From Centropus unirufus (taxonomy: Eukaryota; Chordata; Aves; Cuculiformes; Centropidae): a DNA stretch of 64,000 nucleotides. The DNA is taken from the NCBI GenBank assembly GCA_013397695.1, contig VYZI01000128.1, forward strand, positions 660,478 through 724,477, given 5' to 3'. This document shows positions 11,674-21,540 of the stretch, piece by piece. The notes beneath the pieces were generated by a model, which worked only from the letters and a program-made list of their open reading frames with translations, was not told where the DNA came from and ran no database searches. The position numbers and the translations under genes were made by a program. The stretch's first letter is position 1, and every line of letters starts with the position of its first letter.

Positions 11674-14215
11674 CTAAAACAAACAAACAAAACCAACATT
11701 ACTTGAAATAATGTCTCCGCTGTGATGCCGTTTCTTCTTCTTTTTCTGCTTCCCAGTCAACTATCTTTTCTTTTCATCGCATTACGGGTAACACCGGACT
11801 CCAGCTCCGCACAAATCTTTTCAGGCCTCAGCATTACTTCAGTAGGACGTAACGCACGGGAATGGTCGCAATCCTAATTTCAAAGGTTTTCTCTCTTTCA
11901 TTGGAGTGCTTTTGATTTGCACCGGCACAACCTCACTTGCATGTGATTCCCTGTGCTTCAAGCCATCTAGGTCCAAGCATCAAATTCACAAGTTGGAGGA
12001 ATGATTGACCACGCAGTGTGCAATGCAACAAGCACTACATTAATGCTCAAAATAACATGTAATCATAATAGTAACAAGCCTTTGAATAAAAAAATGCAAG
12101 TAATGCTATACTTACAACACAAGGTTTCACTTAAAACAAAAGCCGAAAGCCCCACAGTTATGTAGAATCGTCTGGCTTGTCATTTTGAAGTATATAAATG
12201 CTAATAGGACTTTTTTGTCATATAGAGCTACTGTGCTTTTTCCCCAAGTATTCAGTCTACACTTTCTACCATTAAAGTCTCAGCTGCCAGTTCCTTCATT
12301 TTGCATGTCTGTGATCTGAGGACGTTAGCAGCAGGAGCACCCTTACTTTTAAATTTGGTTTAATGTAGGTATTGCATGCCCTGCTGGCAGGCCTCAAGGC
12401 ACAAACTTTTAATAAGGATGGGAACACAGAATATAATAGGAGGGGGAAAGAATTTAACTATTTGCTACATTCAGTAAAACAAAATTTATTTTACAGAAAT
12501 AAATGTTAGATATGAATCAACTTGATACTGAATTATCAGCATCAAACTAACAGATATTTTATATATAACCTTTCTGGGATCAAAAGAATTTTCAATGATG
12601 CAATATTTTGCTACAGTTACAGTGAAGTAATTTTTTTAATTGTATTACTTAGAATAGAATAAGAAAGAGAACTATAGATTGAAAAGATGACAGGATACAA
12701 TATTTCCCTTAAGTAATTTCTTAGGGCTTATTACTAGTAATAACATTTGTTACAAAAAGCAAAAAAATATTTTCAAATAAACTAATCTACAATTGGAGCC
12801 AGCAACATTTTATAAAAGTGTGTCATAGAAAAAAATCAATAGAATAAAAACATATGGGTAATTCATCACTATAAAAGATTATACCTTTTATAGACAATGA
12901 CAGGTTTGTATCCAGAAGCAATATAGAAAGAAAAATATTTCTTTTAGGAAGATGCTGTTCAGTGAGAAATAATAATTAAACTTTGGAACAACAATATTGA
13001 AGCCTGTAGAAGATGCAAATAGTTCTACAAGCCTCTAAGTTTTGTGGTATTAGGCAAGAAAAAGCAAAAAGACCACATCTTAATGGCAGCTGTTGCATTT
13101 GGGAAGGCAAGAGAGCTGATCATCTGGTACGCAGCTGAAAGGAGACCCTGAAAGCCCTGGCAGGGCCACTGCAAAAAAAAAAAGATAATAAAAGCTGTCT
13201 CACAGTTAGGTGTCCTTGTGCCATGCCACAGGCCTCGGGCTTTAGGTTGCATCCATGGAGGACCTGGCTGGAGCATTCAATAGATCCTTGCTGGCCCACA
13301 AGCTCCAGGTGCCCGCCCACAGAAATCAAGTAGATGGGAAGCCAGGGCTGCAAGCTCCCAGTTCTCCCAGTAACCAGGGAGGACGCAGACATTTTTCTGA
13401 GCCCATTGCTGTCTCCCAAGGATTAAAACTATTGCCCTGACTCCTGTTTCAAACTCAAAGCTTGGGAATGAAAAGCAAAACCTGCTTCATGATAGCAACT
13501 GAATTTTTATTTTAGAGGCAGGAGGTTGTTTTCACAGCGAAATGGATGGTGTTTTTCCCTCATTTCCAAGGCAACTGTCATCTTTTAAATTACAGGTAAA
13601 TTACTACCACAGAGACACATGATGGAAGGTATCAGCAACCCTTCCTTCTGAAACACATGCTATTACATCCATATGGATTTTGTGGCTGATCATTTAAGAT
13701 TGCGAACCCCTTTCTATCTTACTCCTTCATTATAAGGCCCAAGCCACATCTCATTTTCTTAACTAATCACGCCTAGGATCCAGTAAAAAGGCAGGGCAGT
13801 GGTTTGTTTCTAAAGAAGTTATTTATCGGAGGAGGAAGGGAATCTCCCCATGGGCTGGAATCGCTCCAATGTGCATTACAGTTAAAGGCAAAATGCCAAA
13901 TGATCGTAACGGCCTTTCCTGGTGTGTTTTAGGAAACCCGTTCCTAGGGAACTGCTCTTCCCGCAGATCTCAGGCATACATCAACCCAACCAGAGACTGA
14001 GGATTTCCCAGGAAGGGAAGCAGCCTGGGAAGGAGGCATGGCTACCTCCAGCTGCCTTAGCAGATGTATTTGCTGCTGGCTTGAACCTCATGAAATAAAG
14101 GGAGGTCAGAGTGTGAGAGGACAGCCTTACAGCCACGTCGTTCTGTTACACCAAAAATGCTGATATGATGATTAAAAACCCCAATAAACATAGAAATGAC
14201 CTGCAAGCATGAGAG
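11674..14215 (-). other. TTC29: Probable TTC29 5' UTR intron
   Basis: About 2.5 kb between the first coding exon and the CR1 copy beside the CpG island. It is mostly AT-rich. A less AT-rich stretch at about 13080-13440 has overlapping open frames on both strands (83-99 codons on minus) with no known motif and no convincing splice sites; it could hold a 5' UTR exon or an unrecognised repeat. A second G/C-richer patch at about 13920-14060 is also unexplained. No firm feature can be named. Confidence 0.4.
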
Positions 14216-14640
14216 ATCATAGACTCACGGAATTATTAGGTTGGAAAAAACCTTTGAGACCATTGAGTCCAACTACATTTTTTCACCACTAAACCAGATC
14301 CCTGAGCACCTCCTCTGCCCGTCTTTTAAACACCTCCAGGGGTGGGGGCTCAACCCCTTCCCTAGGCAACCGGTTCCAGTGCTTGATAACCCTTTCAGTG
14401 AGGAATATCTTCCTGATGTCTGATCTGAACCTCCCCTGGTGCAGCTTGAGGCCATTCCCCTGCCACTTGGGAGCAGAGCCCAGCCCCCACCTCTCCACCC
14501 CCTCCTTCCAGGCACTTGGAGGCAGGGATGAGCTCTCCCCTCAGCCTCCTCTTCTCCAGCCTCAACAACCCCAGCTCCCTCAGCTGCTCCTTGTTCTCCA
14601 GCTCCGTTCCCTTCTCTGGACATGCTCCAGGTTGGGGTAA
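14216..14640 (-). mobile_element. CR1 LINE, 3' part, minus strand
   Basis: Reading the minus strand gives CR1 ORF2 C-terminal sequence: GLKLHQGRFRSDIRKIFL, then VIKHWNRLPREGVEPPPLEV and LRDLV at the end. The 3' terminus at the low-coordinate end shows the reverse complement of the CR1 tail: ATCATAGACTC, then AGGTTGGAAAA, then GAGTCCAAC. The inner end blends into the GC-rich island near 14640-14690, so the 5' truncation point is approximate. It has the same orientation as TTC29 and sits immediately beside the presumed promoter. The 60-140 codon open frames overlapping it on both strands are CR1 or composition effects. Confidence 0.92.
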
Positions 14641-14897
14641 CCTGGATGTGGCTCCAAACCGTATTCCAAACCTGCTCCACCCCTGTTCCTGCCCAGCCCC
14701 GACCTCCCGCCGCCAGCTCTTCCTTTTCCCTCCTCTACACGCCCTCCGCGCGGGGCTCTGGCTCTCAAACCCCACTCCAGGTGCACAAATTCCAGCTGAA
14801 TCTGGCAGGGGAACGAACCTCCGCTCATGCCCACGATCGGGGCCTTCCCCCGGCGCTTAACGGCCCCGCCGCTGCCCCCTTGCAGCCGCCCAGCGCC

Positions 14898-14911
14898 TTC
14901 CCCATAGCGAC
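14898..14911 (-). promoter_or_regulatory. Weak RFX (X-box)-like site in CpG island
   Basis: On the minus strand this reads GTCGCTATGGGGAA. Compared with the RFX dyad GTTRCYATGGYRAC, 9 of the 12 half-site positions agree and the central AT is present. RFX factors drive many motile-cilia genes, so such a site would suit a TTC29 promoter. The match is imperfect and could be chance. Confidence 0.25.
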
Positions 14912-15006
14912 GGGGGCGGGCGATGCTCAGGGCCAGCCCCGAGCCCCGCAGGCAGCCCTGGAGGAATCCCAGGGCGGAGGCAGTGCCACCGATCCCAGCT
15001 GGTGGC

Positions 15007-15060
15007 ATAAAAAAAAAATAAAATTATAACAAAAAAAAAAAGCTGTGAAAAAAATAATTT
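15007..15060. repeat. A-rich tract inside the CpG island
   Basis: Two runs of about ten adenines and several shorter ones are joined by AT-rich bases, flanked directly by GC-rich sequence on both sides. Such poly(dA:dT) tracts tend to exclude nucleosomes. An old poly(A) insertion is the alternative. Confidence 0.7.
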
Positions 15061-15240
15061 CGGGGTTTGTGGGTTTGGTTGGAGCTCGGATGAGCTCCGC
15101 ACGAGCTCATCTCAAGCTGGGGCAGCCTCAGAAAGCCGAATTTGTGAAGCTGGCAAGCGGAGAAGCGGTGAAAATCTCATCTCGGTGCCTAAAGGAAGGC
15201 TTGGGCAGCCCCGTAGGTTGGAGATGAGCGCTTGCAGAGA

Positions 15241-15949
15241 GCAGCCGTTTTTTGTTTGTTTGCTTTGGTTTTTTTTAATTTTTCTTTCAGGACCTCTGAT
15301 CTTCTCTGACATCCTTCAGGACTTTGGAGCAGCGGCGAGGAGCAAATAGAACAGACTTAGGTGTGAGCTCTTAAGTGGAGTAACACTTTTGGTTTGTGGA
15401 AAATGTCCCTTTCTGTTGATGAGGACTTGTTGCTCAATTTACTGTAAGAAAGGAACTCTTCTCCAAAGGGACCGGTTGGCTAGGGAGGCTGGGAGCTTAT
15501 GAGAAATGGAAATAGTGAGAAGAAACCAGTGAGCTTTTGGTAAGTGCAAATGAAAATGATACGAGAACCCATCATCGGGATGCTCAAGAACGGAAAGAGC
15601 ACAGATTTTTCAGTAGCCTCTTTTGTACCGTTGGAAACTTGACACCAGCTGAAGAGGTCACTTTTTTAGCATAGATTTGACCTAGATTTTATTGCTAAAA
15701 CTGGTTGGAAAAGTGGCATGTCAAAAGCAATTGTTGTGATCTATTTCAGAAGGATCAAGTGGACATGAAGCACTTAAAAATGACATTACTGTTTCTGAGT
15801 TGATGGCAATCGGAAGCAAATGATCTTGAATGTTTATGGGTCAATGTTTTAATGGATAAGGCAGAAGCTGACAGGGTACTTAGCTGATATCAAATGACAC
15901 TGGAGTACAGCGTGACCTATGCCTTACCCACCTAGAAGACACAGGACAG
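15241..15949. other. Intergenic, no recognised feature
   Basis: Sequence just upstream of the presumed TTC29 promoter. A plus-strand match to a 5' splice site (TTTTG|gtaagt) occurs near 15539, which could serve a divergent non-coding transcript, but nothing else supports a gene. The right end may already be eroded CR1. Confidence 0.4.
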
Positions 15950-17280
15950 CTCTGCTGTTACACAATGAACAATCAATCTGAGTGACATATGCTGGAGATC
16001 TCATGCTGCCAGGGTTAAAATGTATTTGGAATTTCAAAATGTTTTACATGTGAAGTGCCTAACTCAAAAAGTGTTGCATCCAACACAGAATTCCGTATTA
16101 GACTTCATCTTGTTAGATGAGATCGATCACAGAACTGAAAATTAGCCATAGCTTAGGTACAACCATTAACAATTTGATCACATTTGTTATGTGCAAACAG
16201 AATTAATTCCAAACCAATAATATGTATACTTCATACTTCAAAAGGGCTACTTTCATAAAAGTGAATACCATTATAAGGTAAATATGTTGAGAGAAAGACT
16301 ATAACCTGAAATGGGAAGATGAAAATTGGAAACTGAGGATGCGACCTCTACCCACAAAGGTATAATCCTACAACTAAGGAATACATTTGCTGAAAAGCCA
16401 ATGTGGTTTACAAGCAAAAGGTTTATGAAACAGAAGAAGGAATGTGCCATCATACATGTAGGGTGGGAGATAGGAATTATAGAAAATTATTGTAGAAAAA
16501 AATATTATAAGGGAAATACACATATGGTCAATAGAGTTAAAAAGAGGAAAATTAACTTATTTTCATGTATATAATATAGAAAATTATCTGAATTATGAGC
16601 AGAACCTATTAAATGATGAAGATATCAGCTATAACCATAGATAATGACAAACTTGGAGTGTTAAAACATTCAATACTCCTGTGCATTTGCGGAGGTGGCA
16701 CCTGATATAGCTACACTGTATAAGAGTTGTTTTCTATTTAAATGATAATATACAAGGACAGTTCAACCTCAGTTCCTAAAAGAAAACTGGTATCTGAGAG
16801 ATTTGAATGAACATGTCAAGAAGATATAAGCACTATCAATGTTCAAATTCAGGTGGTCTTGGAACACTTGGACATTTACATAAAGTGCGTAAAGCTAGTA
16901 TTGCTCTAAACTTTAAAAGAATAAATGGTACCATAGTCGTTTATCAATGTGACATTGGTCACAGCCAAAATACAGGATAGCCAATATAAAGAATTAACAA
17001 AGAATTTAAAAGAAAGATATAATTCCAATTAACACGGGCTTCTGGTAAAAAATTATATATATTCTGTCAGAAAAACAGAACCTGGCAAACAGACTTTATT
17101 TTCTTCATGAGGCTGCACATTTCAAGTGTAGATGTAATTTAATTAGACTTTAATAATGCATTTGACTTATCATATGGGTTTTTGGATAAGGTACTTCTTT
17201 AACCTAAGAGATGTTGATAGTATACACAAAGGTGGGATTGTACAAAGGCTTTGCTAGCGTTTGCCTGACATCACCTAATA
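15950..17280 (+). mobile_element. Ancient CR1 LINE with endonuclease and RT remnants
   Basis: This is a strongly decayed plus-strand CR1 ORF2. At about 16090-16270 it matches the end of the endonuclease domain: a degenerate LDFILLDEID...DHRTEN-like stretch followed by LITFVICKQN-like residues and YFKRATF. At about 17120-17205 one frame gives VDVI*LDFNNAFDLSYGF, the block-A region of CR1 reverse transcriptase, normally VDVIYLDFSKAFD. The linker region (about 16340-16430) also resembles the ISTYKGIILQLR...KPMWF part of the family. Many stops and indels show age much greater than that of the other CR1 pieces here. Both ends are approximate, and no 3' UTR or tail was found. Confidence 0.75.
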
Positions 17281-18490
17281 AATTCAGTCATGAATGAAGG
17301 TGTCTCAAGTAACAGTGCTTTCAAAAACTCATGTTAAGTCTTTTACACCATGACATTGTAGACCCAGTGTTCTACAAGCAAATCTGCCCCAGCATGAATT
17401 TGCTTGGCTTCCTTTTCCCCTCCTTCTCTGACACTGAAATTTACCCAGAAATTTATCCATTATTTATTATTTGAAACTAAAATTTATCCCATTATTATCT
17501 CCTCCCATTTCTGTAATAATGTTTACTTAATTCAGGTATTATTACTCCTAGGTTTATAGGTATGCATCAGATAGATTTTTGTGTACTGAATCATTTGTAA
17601 CATTATCTACTTATTTGTTTTGCCTTCTTTTGAAAGCTGTCTAGGAACATTTATATAAAAAGTTAATCAAACTACATCACTGCCTCGGCTCATCAGTACA
17701 ATTTTTTCATCACCATAGCGATGTCGATGTGACATCTAGCTTATCATCATGAATTATGGGGGAAAGGATAAACAACCCATTAAGAAATTAAAGGCCCACA
17801 AAGGTGCAGTTTGATAAAGGATAAAAAAAACCCACGGGGTACATATAATAAGATCTCTCTCCCCTGAAGAGTGATTGTTATCTTTCTTTCATGAGCGTCA
17901 AAGACCTGGAGCTTCTCAGTGCCTCAGGCAAGTGAGTTTGAAGGTCTCCTTCATGACTGAATGGAAAATAGTAATCAGAATTAGGTTAAGACAGTTTATC
18001 CTATCCATTTTTTTAAAAAAAATGTTTTATGTGTGGAACTGATATTAGTAACTGATAGAAATAACCACTGGAGTTACATTTTGGAAGCTTCACTTTGGTT
18101 TGTGTGTTCAGTGTTTCATTGTCTGTCTGCTTGGGACAAGCTTTGTTTCATGGGGATCTGAGCTAAATAGCTCTACTACATTAATTTGTATAGTCATAAT
18201 TCTGTAATAAATGGAAGCCTGTATAAAAGAACGGTGACTTATAGATAAAGATGTCTTTGCAACCCCGAGGGAAGTAAGTTATTATTAAATAAGTTTTCAT
18301 TTCCTGAGACAAAATATACGGCAAATATCCATACTGCACTGTAATTAATTATACCTTTCATTATACTACTACTATAAGACAGTAGTATTTACATTCTTTC
18401 AGTTATCTATCAGTGACTTTCATGATTCTGTCTGTGATATGACTTGTGACTGGATGAGAATCTAACTAAATCCAACGAGGTGCAATAAAA
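17281..18490. other. Intergenic, non-coding
   Basis: No gene or known transposon was recognised. A short segment near 17700-17760 is less AT-biased and includes an RFX-like half-palindrome. The rest is AT-rich with scattered poly-A and poly-T runs. Confidence 0.4.
17709..17722 (-). promoter_or_regulatory. Weak RFX-like palindrome upstream of the CpG island
   Basis: The minus strand reads ATCGCTATGGTGAT, agreeing with the RFX dyad at 9 of 12 half-site positions plus the central AT. It lies about 2.5 kb upstream of the presumed TTC29 promoter. This is speculative. Confidence 0.18.
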
Positions 18491-18635
18491 ATCATAGAAA
18501 CACAGAATTTTTTAGGTTGGAAAAGGCCTTTAAGATTATCGAGTCCACACAAGTCTAGCACTAAACCACCTCTCTAAGTACAGCATCCACACATCTCCTA
18601 AACACCTGGTATAGATTGACATCCTCACCTCCTAA
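18491..18635 (-). mobile_element. CR1 LINE 3' end fragment, minus strand
   Basis: The left end is the reverse complement of a CR1 tail: ATCATAGAAACACAGAATTT, then TTAGGTTGGAAAAGGCCTTT and a GAGTCCA motif. It continues with ACTAAACCACC and the CACATCT region that precedes the terminal ORF codons. Only about 145 bp remain, with no usable reading frame. Confidence 0.88.
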
Positions 18636-20644
18636 TAACTGGCCGTCCATATCCAGAGACTCAGATGACTGAGTTAAGTGAGGACAGTAGAATTAACTTA
18701 TGCAGTTCTTTTTCCTTGTCTGATGGATTATGCTTAAATTGGCAAAAAAAAAATAAAATTATTATATAATCAGCAAAAGGTGCTCATAAGCTGAGATTTT
18801 AAAGTTTTGCACTTGGTGCCTGAAGATGATTTTTAGTTGCTATTAAACTCTTCTTCCATTATTGTTTCCTAGTCCTGGTCACACCTGTTGATTGCCTCTC
18901 AAACACTGATGCCTCCAAGGAACTACACATTTACAGACAACATTTCACGACGGAGCCCAGCCCTGAGATTTTTGTGCACTACTGAAGTGTAAATGATAAA
19001 TAACAAAATGTTAACTACATAGAACAGATGTCTTTTGAGATCAGGATATCTGGAATTCTCTTTCTACCTGACTTCTGGACCACTGTCAGTGCCAACCGCT
19101 GTTGCCTTTTGCCAGTTCTCTGTTGTCCTCTGATTTGTGTAATGGATTCAGGGGGAAGAGAGTACCCAGTGGTTTACCTACATTTTAAATCCTTAACTAC
19201 TGAGGTTTATGACTTAAAGTAGCAGGAGTTAAAAAGGGGTTGGAAAGGCCATGTCTAGGAAAACAACGTGGTGTCCGAAGACAATATTTAGAGTATCATG
19301 CCAGGGATAGTTGAAATCCTTTGCCTTTATATAGATCTAGAGGTTAGTGGATGTTTTTCTCCACTGTGTAAACTCTTTTGTGTCCATTAGGCTAAAAATT
19401 CTTGTTCTTTTAGGTACAGTAGATATTTAAATTGAACTTTGGAACCTTTGGGGATGAAAAGCATTTCATGGGCATATACTTCCACAATAAGTACTTTTAG
19501 GTACTTACCTCCAAACTGAACTTAAAATTATGCATTGTGATTAAAAACATCACATTATATTAATGTAATCTTATCTTAGTGTCCTTACCAAATTATTTTG
19601 TGGAAGTTTCTGGTACATTAGATGATTGTTGTTGTAAGCCAGCCAAAAAAAGGGATACTGAAATTCTAATGGAGGCTACTTTACCATTCCTTATTATTGA
19701 CATGAATATAGGCTTCATTTATTAATTGTAGCTGATTAGCCACAAGGCAAACATTTAATTAAACCTTGAGAGACAATAACATTGCACATAAATTATCCAT
19801 TTAAGAGCACATAGGTCTTTATATTTCATTAAAAATTGTTTAACCAATAACCACACATCTTAAGCTCAATCTGTACTTGCACGGATTTGAAGTCAGAAAA
19901 TCCCCCTGTGCATAGCTGTTTTTTTTTCCAGACCTTTAGTTCTTGATGTGTTTTGATTTGTATTTACTTACCCCTTATTAATGTTGCTTTCCCGATTAGT
20001 GAGACTGCCATTCAAATAATGGATTAACAATTGATTAAAAAATAAGTTCTACCAAATTATTTACTTCTGAAATTATTTCAAGATAGTCTAAAAGATATGT
20101 TAGATGTTCATAGGATTCAGAAATGCAAAAATCAAAACAAATACAATGTTCTGTTTCTATATATTGAAGGCTCCTGCTTTGAATTATTTTTGTCCCTATG
20201 CATCTATTTCCTGTTCTAGTACTGAGACTTTATTTTTTCCTACAGTAATACTTTATTGTTTTATACATTTTTCTGGGCACTGGATTTACATTAAATATGT
20301 ATTTGAGTGTGAAATTCAGATGTAAGCAGCATGATGACTGCTTAACAAAATACTGTATAAGTCTTAATACCCAATTTTCCCTAAAAGCCTCCATACTTTC
20401 CATAAGTTTTGAATAGATTGTTATCTCCTTGTGAAGTAACTTCAAAAACTGGGAACAAACTTAAAACACTCATGGTCAGCCATAAGCTTTGGGAGCAGGT
20501 CATTTTTTTTCTGCACGTTTTCTACCCAATACATTTCCTGGATAACGTAGGCTGAGGAAAGACATCTGGCAAGTAGGTGAGGAAAAAAAAATTACCTGAT
20601 AAGAAGAAAGATGGTTTTGATAATGTAGTGCACTGATGAAGGGG
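18636..20644. other. Intergenic, non-coding
   Basis: AT-rich unique-looking sequence. Short open frames (60-73 codons) on both strands lack recognisable motifs. No repeat was identified. Confidence 0.4.
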
Positions 20645-21540
20645 TGGAGTTCACCCAAGGCAAGTGCGGGGTTTTGCCCCTAGGGAGGAATAACCCCTTA
20701 CACCAGTACGGGTTGGAGGTTGACCTGCTGGAAAGCAACTCTGCAGAGAAGCGACTGGGAGCCCTGGTGGACAGCATTAACCATGAGTCAACAATGTGCC
20801 CTTGTGGCCAAGGCCAATGCTATTCTGGGGTGTGTTAAGAAGAATGTGGCCAGCAGGATGAGGGTGGTTATTCTCCCCCTCTACTCTGTGCTAGTGAGGT
20901 TGAATCTGGAGGACTTTATCCAGTGCTGGGCTCCACAAATCAAAAAAGACAGGGAAATACTAGAGAGATTCCAGCAGAGGGCTATGAAGATGATTAGGGG
21001 ACTAGGAATTAGCAAATGTGGCACCCATCTACAGGAAGAGCTGGGAGGAGGATGTGGGGAACTACAGGACTGTAGTGTGAAGTTTAAACTTGATCTTAAA
21101 ACTCTTTTCCGACTTAAATGGTTCTGGGATACTGTGAAAGGCAGAGAGACCTGGGTCTGTTTATCCAGAAGAAGAGAAGCCTGAGAGGGGATTTTTTCAG
21201 TGCTTGTAAATATATATTAAGGTGGATGTCGGGAAAATGGGGCCAGACTTTTTCCAATGGTGTCCAGCGCTAGGACAAGGGCGACCCAAACTGGAACACA
21301 GGAAGTTTCACCTGAACATAAGGAAAAACTTATTTACTGTGAGGGTGAAGGAACACTGGAATGGGCTGTGCAGAGATGTCATAGGTTTATCCTTCTCTGG
21401 AGTTACTAAAAACCTGCCTGGACACCTTCCTGTGACACCTGCCGCAGGTGAAGCTTTAGCAAGAGGGTGGACAAGATGATCTCCAGAGGTCCCTTCCAAT
21501 CCCCACCATTCCATGATTCTGACATATTGTGATTCAGTGA
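20645..21540 (+). mobile_element. Mosaic CR1 LINE copy (two or more pieces)
   Basis: The first part (20645 to about 21010) is CR1 ORF2: GQCYSGVC/AILGCVKKNVASRM-like, then LPLYSVLVRLNLEDFIQCWA and RFQQRAMKMIRGL. At about 21083-21135 the text TTTAAACTTGATCTTAAAAC and TTTTCCGACTTAAATGGTTC resembles the extreme 3' tail of a CR1, which should not occur in mid-element. CR1 coding then resumes from about 21145 (a LFIQKKRSLRG-like segment, FHLNIRKNLFTVRV, HWNGLCRDV) and ends normally with GATGATCTCCAGAGG, CCCTTCCAATCC and a CATGATTCTGA tail. This implies a nested insertion, two adjacent copies or an internal rearrangement. The open frames at 20720-21184 and 21222-21479 are pieces of this element, not genes. 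Confidence 0.9.

Larger units (their letters stand above)
14680..15240 (-). promoter_or_regulatory. TTC29: CpG island, probable TTC29 promoter and first non-coding exon
   Basis: This is the only markedly CpG-rich stretch in the window, with many CG dinucleotides (for example 14745-14760, 14830-14930, 15110-15190) and a GC box GGGGGCGGG at 14912-14920. It lies upstream of the two minus-strand TTC29 exons at a distance fitting one 5' intron. The first exon's donor cannot be fixed by eye. The island is split by an A-rich tract on the plus strand at 15007-15060, which is T-rich on the coding strand. A minus-strand frame of 142 codons (14580-15008) crosses it but runs into the CR1 copy and has no recognisable domain, so it is not called as coding. 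Divergent transcription to the right is possible. Confidence 0.65.

Noticed and set aside
14289..14498. Minus-strand frame containing HWNRLPREGVEPPPLEV
   Set aside because: It is the C-terminal part of a truncated CR1 ORF2, not a host gene.
14580..15008. 142-codon minus-strand frame across the CpG island
   Set aside because: Open frames are expected in GC-rich DNA. It has no domain, low-complexity Gly/Arg composition, and runs into CR1 sequence.
20720..21184. 154-codon plus-strand frame
   Set aside because: It is CR1 ORF2 sequence (LPLYSVLVRL...FQQRAMKMIRGL) running into a rearranged block, so it is part of a dead transposon.
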